Shown: positions 42,747 to 51,396 of the stretch, in pieces
How positions within the stretch are numbered: position 1 is the stretch's first letter
Layout of the letters: each line of letters opens with the position of its first letter
Assembly: GCF_014203545.1 (NCBI RefSeq)
Contig: NZ_JACHJG010000002.1
Coordinates: forward strand, 372,001 to 436,000
Source of the DNA: Streptomyces netropsis
GTDB lineage: Bacteria; Actinomycetota; Actinomycetes; Streptomycetales; Streptomycetaceae
DNA: 64,000 nucleotides
Reading direction: 5' to 3'
Translations under genes and position numbers: made by a program
Notes under the pieces: generated by a model
Database searches by the model: none
What the model saw: the letters and a program-made list of their open reading frames with translations, nothing else
What the model was told of the DNA's origin: nothing

Positions 42747-43405
42747 AGGTCGACTGGAACGAGTTCTGGGTCAAGGTCGTGGACGCCACCGGCGAGACCG
42801 TCTACATGGTCCTGGTCACCCTCGCCCTGTCCGGCGTTCTGGGCACGGTCGTGGGGCTCGCCCTCTTCGCCACCCGCAAGGGCGGAATCCTGCGCAACCG
42901 CGTGGTCTTCGCCGTGCTGAACGCGCTGATCAACGTCATCCGGCCGATCCCCTTCATCATCGCCATCGTCGCGCTCTCCCCGGTGACCCGGAGCGTGGTC
43001 GGCACGATGATCGGCACCGAGGCGGCGATCTTCCCCATGGTCGTCGTGGCCACCTTCGGTGTCGCCAGGATCGTCGAGGGCAATCTGCTCTCCGTCGAGC
43101 CCGGGGTGATCGAGGCCGCGCGCTCCATGGGCGCGAGCCCCGTCCGGATCATCGTGACGGTGCTCGTCCCGGAGGCCCTCGGGCCCTTGGTCCTGGGCTT
43201 CACCTTCATGCTCGTCGCGCTGATCGACTTCTCGGCGGTGGCGGGGACCGTGGGCGGCGGGGGAGTGGGCAACCTCGCCATGACGTACGGGTATCTGCGC
43301 TTCGACACCTCGGTGATGGTGGTCGCGGTGGCGGTGCTCGTCGTCCTGGTGCAACTCGCCCAGCTCCTCGGCAACTTCCTGGCCCGCAAGGTGCTCCGCA
43401 GGTGA
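42743..43405 (+). CDS. metI: Methionine ABC transporter permease MetI
   Basis: A 220-residue permease with five helices. The binding-protein-dependent transport EAA-type loop is EAARSMGASPVRIIVTVLVPEALGPLVLG. The C-terminal part IDFSAVAGTVGGGGVGNLAMTYGY is typical of MetI. It forms the membrane channel for MetQN and is the last gene of the operon. The next gene converges with only 12 nt between. Confidence 0.95.
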   Translation: MKVDWNEFWVKVVDATGETVYMVLVTLALSGVLGTVVGLALFATRKGGILRNRVVFAVLNALINVIRPIPFIIAIVALSPVTRSVVGTMIGTEAAIFPMVVVATFGVARIVEGNLLSVEPGVIEAARSMGASPVRIIVTVLVPEALGPLVLGFTFMLVALIDFSAVAGTVGGGGVGNLAMTYGYLRFDTSVMVVAVAVLVVLVQLAQLLGNFLARKVLRR

Positions 43406-43417
43406 CCCGGGGCCCGC

Positions 43418-45004
43418 TCAACCGCCGGACGGCACGGCCGAGATCTCGTCCGCGACCTGGCGGGCCTGCCGGACCACGTTGCGCAGATGGTTGGAGAACG
43501 GGATCCGCAGATGGGTGCCCACCCCGACCACCCAGATGTGCTCGGGCTCGGTCCCGGGCCGCAGGCGCAGCCGCAGATCGGCCTCCAGCCCGTCGACGGC
43601 CACGGCGGGCCCCGGCACCCCGCCCAGGTGGACGGCCTTGCCATCGGTGTCCCAACACAGCTCGGGGGGACGGAAACCGGTGGCGTTGACGACGTAGTCG
43701 AAGCTCGCCCGGGATCCCCCGGGCGAGCGCTGCGGCCAGTGCACCCGCCACGCGCCGTCGTCGAAGGACACCGCGCGGGGATAGGCGGGAGCCATCCGCA
43801 GCGCACCGGTCTCGAAGTGGGCGAGCAGCCGACGGGCGTTGACGACGGTCAGCGCCGTCGCGTAGCGGTCGACGAACCACGCGAAATGCGTGATCAGCGC
43901 GCGGCGCCGAGCGGCGGGAAGGCCGGCGCTCAGGGCGATCACCCCTTCCAGCAGCGGTACGACGACGCCGGGCCACGCGCAGGCACCGGCCTCCACCAAC
44001 GCGGTCTCCTCCCGCAGGCGCCGGACGGGATCGGCGGCGGTGGAGGTCTGCGCGCGCAGCGGGCGGCGGTCGAGCAGCCGGACCGCCTCCACCGCGCACC
44101 GCGTCACCTTCGCTTCGAGGTGGGGGTCGGCGGGGTCGAGACGGGCGATCCCTTCCAACGGTGGGAAGTCGCGCACGGGCGCGGCCAGCGACCGCCGTAC
44201 GGCGGGCAGCAGCCCCGACGGCGAGGCCATGGTCGTCCGGTGGCCGTCCCGGCACAGCAACAGGGCGGCATCGACGGCCGACTGGTGGGTGCCGAGCACC
44301 AGCACCCGGCTGCCCGGGGGAAGCCCGCCCCGGATCCGGCCGGCGGGGTAGGGGCTGTCCAGATAGCGGGGGTGACCGGGGAAGTCCGCGAAGCCGTCCG
44401 GGACGCGGGGGTGGTGGACGCCCGTACAGACGACGACCTCGTCGCCCGTGATCTCCTGTCCGCCGCGGAGCCGCACCCGGTGCCCGCCGGCCCCGGCGCT
44501 GACGGACACCGCCGTGTCCCGCACGTGCCGGACCTCGATGCCGTGGGCGATCGCCAGGGCGCGGGCGTCCGTGTGCCGGTCGTGGCAGTACTCGGCCATC
44601 CGGGCGCGCGGTACGCAGTCCTGCGGCTCCGGCGGCGCGCCGCGCTCCCGGAGGTAGTCGATGAAGTCGGTGGGCCGGTCCGCCAGCAGGGAGTTGACGT
44701 CGGCCGCGCTGTTGCACACCAACAGCGGGTCGCTGTCACCGAAGGCCAGCCCCCAGCCGGTGGGGTTGGGGTCCACCACCTGGACCGACCGTACCGGGCG
44801 GGCGGCGGGGCCGGTCCGTGTCCGTATGCCCGGGCGCAGCAGCGCGCGCACCAGGTGCAGGAAGACGCTGGTGCCGGCGAATCCGGCGCCCACGATCACG
44901 ACGTCCCGCCCCGGGCCGCGGCCCTGCCCGTCGCCGTGGCCCTCCTCGTTCCCGTCGGCGTGCCCGGCCTCCCGGTCGCCACCGGGCGCGGCAGCATGTC
45001 CCAT
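43418..45004 (-). CDS. FAD/NAD(P)-binding protein (FAD-NAD(P)-binding/lysine-ornithine monooxygenase-like)
   Basis: The 528-residue protein has an N-terminal FAD site DVVIVGAGFAGTSVF (about 34-48) after a Gly/Asp/His-rich start, and a distinctive VVDPNPTGWGLAFGDSDPLLVCNSAADVN block. RVLVLGTHQSAVDAALLL is the second nucleotide site, and NATGF with WVVGVGTHLRIPFSNHL lie at the end. This fits the FAD-NAD(P)-binding protein family used in specialised metabolism. ATG 45004 is preceded by GGGAGG with 5-nt spacing; a longer frame starts at 45028. The substrate is unknown. Confidence 0.82.
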   Translation of the reverse strand: MGHAAAPGGDREAGHADGNEEGHGDGQGRGPGRDVVIVGAGFAGTSVFLHLVRALLRPGIRTRTGPAARPVRSVQVVDPNPTGWGLAFGDSDPLLVCNSAADVNSLLADRPTDFIDYLRERGAPPEPQDCVPRARMAEYCHDRHTDARALAIAHGIEVRHVRDTAVSVSAGAGGHRVRLRGGQEITGDEVVVCTGVHHPRVPDGFADFPGHPRYLDSPYPAGRIRGGLPPGSRVLVLGTHQSAVDAALLLCRDGHRTTMASPSGLLPAVRRSLAAPVRDFPPLEGIARLDPADPHLEAKVTRCAVEAVRLLDRRPLRAQTSTAADPVRRLREETALVEAGACAWPGVVVPLLEGVIALSAGLPAARRRALITHFAWFVDRYATALTVVNARRLLAHFETGALRMAPAYPRAVSFDDGAWRVHWPQRSPGGSRASFDYVVNATGFRPPELCWDTDGKAVHLGGVPGPAVAVDGLEADLRLRLRPGTEPEHIWVVGVGTHLRIPFSNHLRNVVRQARQVADEISAVPSGG

Positions 45005-45166
45005 GGTCACCTCCCTTTCGTAGGTCACCCTGCCCCGCGCCGGTCCCGGGGAACCCGCACGGCCGTGTCATCCCGATGGCCCATCCCGGCTGCGGCCCGA
45101 CCCCGTGGCGGATGGACTGGGGATCGTCCCCGAGGCCGCCCGCCGGGGGCATCGCCAGGAGAGGAC

Positions 45167-46780
45167 GTGACGGGGATGCGTACCCGGCCCGGCAGGATAG
45201 CGGTGGTGGTGATCACCGCGGCCTTCATGGCCGGCGGCTGCGTGGCGGACGGAGGGGGCAGCGGCGGGAGGACGAGGCCGCCGACCCCGTCGGGCGGCCC
45301 GGACGGGCCGCAGCGGGCCGCCCCGCCCGGGCCCGCCGTGCCGGGGGTGCCCCCGGAGATCGCCCGGCAGCGCCTCGACTGGGCCCCTTGCGAGCCCGAG
45401 GACGCCGGGGAGGGTGTGCAGCAGCCGCTGCCGGACGCCGAGTGCTCCTGGCTGACGGTCCCGCTCGACTACGCGGTGCCCCACAAGAGCACCATCAAGG
45501 TGCGGGTGGCGCGGGTGAGCGCCCCGGGCGGGTCCCGGAGGCTCGGCTCGCTGGTGTTCAACCCCGGCGGGCCCGGTGAGCCGGGAGCCGCCCTGGTCGC
45601 CGACGGCACGTTCACGGCGACCCCCGAGGTGAGCGACGCCTACGACCTGGTCGGTTTCGATCCACGCGGCGTCCGCCGCTCGGCCCCGCTGATATGCCCC
45701 GCGAGCCACGGCGGCAGCGATCTCATCCCGCGCACCCGGCAGCGGATGGACGCCGAGTTCAAGGTCGCCGCCGAGCGGGCGGCCGACTGCCGGAAGGCCA
45801 CCGGCGCGCTGATGGCGCACATGGACACCGTGAGCGTCGCCCGTGACCTGGACCTGCTGAGGGCGGCCCTGGGCGAGGACAGACTCGACTACCTCGGCGT
45901 CTCCTACGGCACCTACATCGGTCAGCACTACGCCCGGCTCTTCCCGGACCGGGTCGGGCGTTTCGTCCTCGACGGGGTCGTGGACCCGGGCGCCGACCAG
46001 GCGCAGACCGCGCGGGAGGACGTCAAGGCCATCAGCGAGAGCTTCGCGAGCTACGCGCGGACCTGCGCGGCGAACGACTGCTCCCTCGGCGCCACACCGG
46101 GGGAAGTCACCACCACGACCACCGACTTCGTGCGGGGCCTCGACGCCCACCCCGTCCCCGGCCCCGAGGGCGGCCGGCTCACCACCGCCATGGCGGCCCA
46201 GGCCATCCGTGACTCCCTCTACCAGGACGCGAGGTGGCCGGAGCTGACCCAGGCCCTGGTCGACGCCATGAACGGCGACCCGGAGCCGCTCATGCGGCTC
46301 GGCCCCTACGAGGGCCGGCTCACCGCGGCGGGGTCGGCCGGGGAGACCGGGGAGGCCGCTGCCGACCCGTCCATGGCCAGGAGCGCCATCGACTGCCTGG
46401 ACCGGCCGGGGCCGAGGAGCCCCGACGACATCCTGAGATACCTCGGGGAGTTCGAGAAGGCGTCGCCGCTGTTCGGCTCCACCGTGGCCACGGCCATGGT
46501 CCACTGCGCCGCCTGGCCCATCACCCCGACGGGGAAGGCCGAACCCCTCAGCGCGCCCGGCGCCCCCGCCATGGTCCTGGTCTCCTACGCCGTCGATCCG
46601 GCGACACCGCTGGTCAACGCCCGGGCCGTACGGACGAACCTGGGCGCGGGCTCCCTGGTCGTCCGGGCCGGCACGGGTCACTCCGCCTACGCGAACGGCT
46701 CGGAGTGCACCGACCGCGCGGTGGGCACCTTCCTCCTCTCCGGCAAGCTGCCCCCGGCGGAACTGGACTGCGGGGCCTGA
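45167..46780 (+). CDS. Secreted tripeptidyl-aminopeptidase-type alpha/beta hydrolase lipoprotein
   Basis: The 537-residue protein starts with a lipoprotein signal (VVVITAAFMAGGCVAD, Cys about residue 25) and a Pro/Gly linker. The SlpD/E-like hydrolase follows. LGSLVFNPGGPGEPG forms the oxyanion region, YLGVSYGTYIG contains the nucleophile Ser, and the C-terminal VSYAVDPATPLVNARAV and VVRAGTGHSAYANGSECTDRAV carry Asp and His. It removes N-terminal tripeptides in relatives. GTG 45167 has AGGAG 5 nt upstream; ATG 45176 is an alternative. Confidence 0.88.
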   Translation: MTGMRTRPGRIAVVVITAAFMAGGCVADGGGSGGRTRPPTPSGGPDGPQRAAPPGPAVPGVPPEIARQRLDWAPCEPEDAGEGVQQPLPDAECSWLTVPLDYAVPHKSTIKVRVARVSAPGGSRRLGSLVFNPGGPGEPGAALVADGTFTATPEVSDAYDLVGFDPRGVRRSAPLICPASHGGSDLIPRTRQRMDAEFKVAAERAADCRKATGALMAHMDTVSVARDLDLLRAALGEDRLDYLGVSYGTYIGQHYARLFPDRVGRFVLDGVVDPGADQAQTAREDVKAISESFASYARTCAANDCSLGATPGEVTTTTTDFVRGLDAHPVPGPEGGRLTTAMAAQAIRDSLYQDARWPELTQALVDAMNGDPEPLMRLGPYEGRLTAAGSAGETGEAAADPSMARSAIDCLDRPGPRSPDDILRYLGEFEKASPLFGSTVATAMVHCAAWPITPTGKAEPLSAPGAPAMVLVSYAVDPATPLVNARAVRTNLGAGSLVVRAGTGHSAYANGSECTDRAVGTFLLSGKLPPAELDCGA

Positions 46781-46975
46781 CCGCCTGCGGCGGGCGGGGC
46801 TCCGACAGACGCACACCGTCGCCGAGGGCGACTGGAACGCTCGGTGCCGACCGCACCACCGGGTACGTGCCGCGGGGACAGCGAGCCCACCCGGTGTCCG
46901 GCCGCGGGCGAAGCTCTCGGCAGGACGGGGGCGGACGGGACGGCGGGTACGGGTCCCTGCGGGATCCCGCAGGTG

Positions 46976-48067
46976 TCACTGCTCGCGCCGGACGACCAGC
47001 AGGGCGGCGTCGTCGGAGAGTTCGCCGCCCGCGTAGGAGAGCAGATCGGCCACGAGGCGGTCCGCCATCGCGTCCGGGGCCAGCTCCGGCAGTCGGGCGA
47101 GCCGCTCGGTCAGGGGGTAGAAGACGCCGGACGCGTCGCGCGCCTCGGTCACGCCGTCGGTGTACAGCACCAGCAGATCGCCCCGCTCGAAGACGAACCC
47201 CCGCCCGTCGTACGGGCCCCCGATCAGGTTGAGCAGGCCCAGCGGCGGCTGTGGAACGGGCGTCTCCACCTCGGTCACCGTGCCCGCGCGCCGCAACAAC
47301 GGCGGCAGGTGGCCGCAGTTCACCAGCTCGGCCGGGCCGCCGTTGTCCGGCACACCGACCAGCGCGGCGGTCACGAACTCCTCGCTGGGCGGGCGCCGCC
47401 CCAGGGCGGCGTCGAGCCGGCGCGCCACCGTGGCGAGATCCGCCTCGACCTGGGCGACCTCACGGAAGGTGCCGAGCACGTCGGCCGCGGCGTCCACGGC
47501 GGACAGCCCCTTGCCCCGGACGTCGCCGATGATCAGCCGGGTCCCGAAGGGCGTGGCCAGCGCCGCGTACAGATCGCCGCCCACCCGGGCCTCGGCCGCG
47601 GCCGCCAGATACCGCACCGCCACCCGCAGTGTGCCGATCCGCTCCGGCAGGGGCCGCAGCAGCGTGCGCTGCGCCGCCTCCGCCACGGAACGGGACTGGA
47701 GCAGCTCGCGCTCCCGCGTCGCCACGAGCACGACGTTCGCGGTGCTGACACAGGTGATCGCCAGGACGGTGAAGCCCGCCGTCAGGTGTACGGCGAGCGA
47801 CACATCGGGGTCGGCCCGCGCGAGCAGGGGGACGAGCGCCAGGGCGAACAGCCCGGCCGCCAGGGGGACCCGGGCGCGCCGGGTGCCGATGCTGGCGAGC
47901 ACGGGCGCCGTGGCGAGCACGGGGGAGAGCGTCCACTGCGGATTCGTGGCCAGGTCCGTCGCGACGGACGCGGCGAGGAGCACGTAGGCGGCCACGACGA
48001 GGCGGTGTGCGCGGCGGGGGAGCCGCGAAGCCTCGGGCGGCCTGTCCCGGCCTGGGGCGAGCATCAT
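46976..48067 (-). CDS. Membrane SpoIIE/PP2C-type phosphatase
   Basis: The 363-residue protein has about four N-terminal membrane helices (to residue 115). A short coiled linker and the SpoIIE catalytic domain follow. Metal-binding motifs are VGGDLYAALATPFGTRLIIGDVRGKG and LLVLYTDGVTEARD, with SDDAALLVV at the end. Such phosphatases act on anti-anti-sigma or similar proteins; no partner gene is adjacent. ATG 48067 and the next codon ATG 48064 are both possible starts. Confidence 0.9.
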   Translation of the reverse strand: MMLAPGRDRPPEASRLPRRAHRLVVAAYVLLAASVATDLATNPQWTLSPVLATAPVLASIGTRRARVPLAAGLFALALVPLLARADPDVSLAVHLTAGFTVLAITCVSTANVVLVATRERELLQSRSVAEAAQRTLLRPLPERIGTLRVAVRYLAAAAEARVGGDLYAALATPFGTRLIIGDVRGKGLSAVDAAADVLGTFREVAQVEADLATVARRLDAALGRRPPSEEFVTAALVGVPDNGGPAELVNCGHLPPLLRRAGTVTEVETPVPQPPLGLLNLIGGPYDGRGFVFERGDLLVLYTDGVTEARDASGVFYPLTERLARLPELAPDAMADRLVADLLSYAGGELSDDAALLVVRREQ

Positions 48068-48298
48068 GATTGTTCTCCACCCTAGGCACTTCGCCCCCGC
48101 TCGCAACCCGACCGCCGCCGGATGCCGGGCGCACGGGGCCCGTCCGGCCCGCACTTGGTAAGTAAGGTTCCGTTTCCGGTCCCGTCGCTTACCGCCCCGG
48201 CCCCGTACCGTTGATCACGAACTCGCCATACTGGCGTTCGGGTCCGCCCTCGCGCACCGGCGGGCCGACGGCGACGAGAACAGGAACCCACCGCTCTG

Positions 48299-49060
48299 AT
48301 GACCGACAACAAGCTCGACAACATCATCCGCCCCCGCCCCGTCCAGGACCCCGAGCTGCGCCTCTTCGTCCTGCACCACGCCGGCGGCTCGCACGTGCCG
48401 TTCCGGAGCTGGGCCCGGCTGCTGCCGGCCGAGTGGGAACTGTGCCTGGTCGACGCGCCCGGCCGCATCACCCGTCCCGGCCAGGCCTGCCGCAGCGCGG
48501 CCGAGCTGGCCGAGCGGTTCCTCGACGACTTCCGGCCCCTGATGGACCGTCCGTACGCCCTCTTCGGGCACAGCATGGGCGCCATCGCCGCGTACGAGAG
48601 CGCCCTCGCCGTGCACGAGCGCGGGCTTCCCCTGCCGCAGTGGCTGGGGCTCTCGGCCATCAGCGCCCCCGAACACCACCCCAGGGGCTCCCGGCGTTTC
48701 GCCCTGCCCGACGACGGGCTGCGCGAAGCGGTGATGCGGTTGGGCGGCACGCCTCGCGAGGTGCTGGAGGACCCCGAGCTCTGGGCGTTCCTCTCGCCGA
48801 TCCTGCGGGCCGACTTCGAACTCGCGGAGACCTGGCGTCCGCGCCGCGACGCCCCCGCCCTGCCGATCCCCCTGTCGGTGTTCGCCGCGGACGCCGACGC
48901 GGGCGTCCCGCTGTCGCGCACGGAGGGCTGGGCGGCCACCAGCACGCGCTTCCTCGGCACCCGGGTGTTCAGCGGGGACCACTTCTACTTCCAGCCCGAT
49001 CCGTCCGCGCTCATCGACGCCGTCGTGGCGGGCATCCGGGCCGCGGCGCCCGTCCACTGA
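48299..49060 (+). CDS. Type II thioesterase
   Basis: The 253-residue alpha/beta hydrolase is typical of editing thioesterases: LFVLHHAGGSHVPFRSWARLLP, LVDAPGRITR, FGHSMGAIAAYE (catalytic Ser), HHPRGSRRFALPDDG, and GDHFYF (catalytic His). They remove wrong acyl groups from PKS or NRPS carrier proteins. The nearest megasynthase gene is the PKS 13 kb to the right, but genes between are unrelated, so the partner is uncertain. ATG 48299 was taken, with only weak ribosome-site evidence. Confidence 0.88.
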   Translation: MTDNKLDNIIRPRPVQDPELRLFVLHHAGGSHVPFRSWARLLPAEWELCLVDAPGRITRPGQACRSAAELAERFLDDFRPLMDRPYALFGHSMGAIAAYESALAVHERGLPLPQWLGLSAISAPEHHPRGSRRFALPDDGLREAVMRLGGTPREVLEDPELWAFLSPILRADFELAETWRPRRDAPALPIPLSVFAADADAGVPLSRTEGWAATSTRFLGTRVFSGDHFYFQPDPSALIDAVVAGIRAAAPVH

Positions 49061-49094
49061 CCCGTCGGTCCGGCTCCCCTTCCGACGCGTCCCG

Positions 49095-49877
49095 TCAGGG
49101 CGACTGCGGGGGTTTCGGCTCGATCACGGCGAAGGGGGCGCCGAACGGGTCGGCGAGCCAGGCCATCCGCCCGATGTCGGGGGTGTCCATGGCGGGCATG
49201 AGGACCGTGCCACCGTGGTCCACCGTCCTCGCGACGGCCGCGTCCGCGTCCTCGACGGCGAAGTAGGGCAGCCAGCGCGGTTCGTTGCCGTCCTCGAGCG
49301 GAGCGACACCGCCGAACGTCGCGTCCTGCTGGTCGCCCTCGGCCGACGAGAGCACGGTGTAGGTCATGCCGGGGACCGCCATCCGCTCGCTCCGCCACCC
49401 GAACAGGGAGCGGTAGAAGGCCTGGGCCGCCTCAGGATCCGGGCTGTGCAGCTCCGTCCAACACAGCGTGTCGGGCTCCGAGGCCGCTTCCAGCCCCTTG
49501 ACGGAGCCGGGTTGCCAGACGGCGAACTCGGCACCGCCCGGGTCCGTCAGACAGGCCATCCGCCCGGCGTCCATCACGTCGAACGGCTCGACGCGAACGG
49601 TGCCGCCGCCCTGCTCGGTGGCCTTCGCGGTGGCATCGGCGTCCGGGGTCCGGAAATACACCGTCCAGGCGGCGTTCGCGCCCTCCTCGGTGAGCGGTCC
49701 GAGAGCCGCGACCGTCCGGCCGTCCTTCTGGAAGAAGCCGTAACCGCCTGCTTCGGGCCCGGCCGACCGGAAGTCCCAGCCGAATACCGAGCCGTAGAAC
49801 GCGGCCGTCGCCTCGGTGTCGGGGCTGCCGAGGTCCAGCCAATTGGGTGCGCCGGTCACGAAGTCAGTGGTGAGCAT
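49095..49877 (-). CDS. Two-domain VOC-family protein (glyoxalase/bleomycin-resistance-like)
   Basis: The 260-residue protein has two VOC modules (about residues 8-123 and 137-255). The first has GAPNWLDLGSPDTEATAAFYGSVFGWDF and TDPGGAEFAVWQP; the second has LCWTELHSPDPEAAQAFYRSLFGW and ADPFGAPFAVIEP. Such proteins bind hydrophobic compounds or act as dioxygenases or lyases. The start is ATG 49877. It shares a G-rich intergenic region with the divergent CBS gene. Confidence 0.9.
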   Translation of the reverse strand: MLTTDFVTGAPNWLDLGSPDTEATAAFYGSVFGWDFRSAGPEAGGYGFFQKDGRTVAALGPLTEEGANAAWTVYFRTPDADATAKATEQGGGTVRVEPFDVMDAGRMACLTDPGGAEFAVWQPGSVKGLEAASEPDTLCWTELHSPDPEAAQAFYRSLFGWRSERMAVPGMTYTVLSSAEGDQQDATFGGVAPLEDGNEPRWLPYFAVEDADAAVARTVDHGGTVLMPAMDTPDIGRMAWLADPFGAPFAVIEPKPPQSP

Positions 49878-49987
49878 GGTGGTGCGCTCCTTCGACGGAT
49901 CCGCGCCGGGGGCCGTCTCCCGCGGGCGCGGTGATTCGGTGTCTCCCCGACGTTTTTCAGTCTGGCACCGGCCACCGACGGCCGCGC

Positions 49988-50037
49988 GGGCTCGGGGGGG
50001 CTCGGGGGGGCTCGAGGGGGACTCAGGGGGGGAGGGG
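49988..50037 (+). repeat. Degenerate 10-bp tandem repeat forming a G-quadruplex-like tract
   Basis: Four near-copies stand in line at 49991-50030: CTCGGGGGGG twice, then CTCGAGGGGG and ACTCAGGGGG, followed by GGAGGGG. The tract has at least five runs of five or more G on the + strand with short spacers, a strong G-quadruplex pattern. It lies 112-161 nt before the VOC start on one side and about 160 nt before the CBS start on the other. Confidence 0.7.
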
Positions 50038-50194
50038 CCCGGCCGCCCGGGTGCCGCCCCTGAACGGAGGGCGCCGCCGTTCGCGGCGGAGGGCAGAGGC
50101 GGCGACGATGGAAGGGCCGTGTGCGTCAGCCGCGGCGACGTCCGATCGAACCCCCGGCGCGCACCCGCGCCGCCGGTGGGAACAGGAGGCAACC

Positions 50195-50614
50195 ATGACC
50201 ACTGCCAAGGACATCATGCACGAGGGCGCGCAGTGGATTCCCCGTACGGAGACGCTGGACCGCGCCGCCCAGCTGATGCGTCGGCTGGATGTGGGCGCCC
50301 TGCCGGTGAGCGACCAGAACGACCGGCTGTGCGGGATCGTCACCGACCGTGACATCGTCGTGAAGTGCGTCGCTGCCGGTCACGATCCGTCCCACATCAC
50401 CGCCGGCGACCTGGTCGAGGGCACCCCGCGCTGGATAGACGCGAACGCCGACGTCTCCGAGGTGCTGGAGGAGATGGAGAGCCACCGCATCCGCCGGCTG
50501 CCGGTCATCGAGAACAAGCGCCTCGTCGGCATGATCAGCGAGGCGGACCTGGCCCGGCACCTCTCCGACGACCAGATCGCCGCGTTCGCCGAGAAGGTCT
50601 ACGCGGTGCGGTAG
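50195..50614 (+). CDS. CBS-domain protein
   Basis: The 139-residue protein consists of two CBS motifs: MTTAKDIMHEGAQWIPRTETLDRAAQLMRRLDVGALPVSDQNDRLCGIVTDRDIV, and DANADVSEVLEEMESHRIRRLPVIENKRLVGMISEADLARHL. Paired CBS domains bind adenine nucleotides and are common as stress or energy sensors in streptomycetes. Start ATG 50195 has an AGGAGG site (50184-50189). It is a single-gene unit with a convergent terminator. Confidence 0.92.
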   Translation: MTTAKDIMHEGAQWIPRTETLDRAAQLMRRLDVGALPVSDQNDRLCGIVTDRDIVVKCVAAGHDPSHITAGDLVEGTPRWIDANADVSEVLEEMESHRIRRLPVIENKRLVGMISEADLARHLSDDQIAAFAEKVYAVR

Positions 50615-50621
50615 CCGCGCG

Positions 50622-50658
50622 CCGGGGGCGACCGCCGGGATCCCGTGGCCGCCCCCGG
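50622..50658. terminator. Terminator-like hairpin between convergent CBS and GNAT genes
   Basis: CCGGGGGCGACC (50622-50633) pairs with GGCCGCCCCCGG (50647-50658) with one mismatch. Confidence 0.55.
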
Positions 50659-50664
50659 CCGCGA

Positions 50665-51225
50665 TCAGGCTCCCGAGGAGGCGGCGCGGCCCTCGCCGCC
50701 GGGCCGGGTGTCGTCGGTCAGTTCCTCGGCGAGGAGATCCATCAGCAGCGCGTCGTGCCACGTGCCGTCCGGCCCCCGCTCGTAGCGGCGCATGATGCCG
50801 ACCGGACGGAAGCCCACCTTGCCGTAGCAGCGGATGGCCGCCGCGTTGTCGGCCGCAGGGTCGATCACCACCCGGTGGTGGCCGTGATCGGTGATCAGAT
50901 GCCGGGTGAGGGTGCGCACGGCGTCGCTCCCCACGCCCCGACCGTGCACCGCCGGGTCCACATAGATGTCGATGTTCGCGTGGCGGTAGTCCGGATCGGT
51001 CTCGGCGGACCACTGGATCGCACCGGCCACCTCGCCGTCGTACTCGATCACCAGCGTGTGGTCGCCGGGGTAGGCGAGGTCCTCGGCCACCGCGGCGGCC
51101 AGGTCCTCGCCCCCGCGCCACCGCTCGTACACCTCGGGCTTGGCACGGATGGCGGCCAGCGCGGGAACGTCGGCCGACGTCGCCGGGCGTAACACGACAG
51201 CGGTTCCGTACAGACTCTTCTGCAT
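50665..51225 (-). CDS. GNAT-family N-acetyltransferase (AAC(6')-like)
   Basis: The 186-residue protein has the GNAT acetyl-CoA signature VDPAVHGRGVGSDAVRTLTRHLI (R/Q-x-x-G-x-G). IDPAADNAAAIRCYGKVGFRPVGIMRRYE reads like the AAC(6')-Ib-type region. Aminoglycoside acetylation is a possibility, but many relatives modify other amines. No resistance gene neighbours are visible. Confidence 0.85.
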   Translation of the reverse strand: MQKSLYGTAVVLRPATSADVPALAAIRAKPEVYERWRGGEDLAAAVAEDLAYPGDHTLVIEYDGEVAGAIQWSAETDPDYRHANIDIYVDPAVHGRGVGSDAVRTLTRHLITDHGHHRVVIDPAADNAAAIRCYGKVGFRPVGIMRRYERGPDGTWHDALLMDLLAEELTDDTRPGGEGRAASSGA

Positions 51226-51324
51226 GTCCGAGAACGCTAGTCCAACCTGCGCCCGGACCTGCTGATGCCAACATCACACCGACGTTTCCGCGCCTCGCCG
51301 AACAGGCATTCATATGATGCGACA

Positions 51325-51376
51325 GGGGGCATTTTTCCCCCGGATCGTTTCCCCCGCGCGAGCGGTAGCGCGCGGG
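51325..51376. promoter_or_regulatory. Two hairpins in the region upstream of the DUF692 gene
   Basis: GGGGG/CCCCC with a 7-nt T-rich loop (51325-51341) and CCCGCGCG/CGCGCGGG with an 8-nt loop (51353-51376) lie between the GNAT start and the DUF692 start. They may act as a block against read-through or in 5'-UTR control. Confidence 0.4.
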
Positions 51377-51396
51377 AGCACGGGGGCGGGGGACCC

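Noticed and set aside
51265..51396. Upstream extension of DUF692, or a precursor peptide in this stretch
   Set aside because: The frames lack conserved Cys or Asp repeats and run through two hairpins; the DUF692 family begins at 51397.
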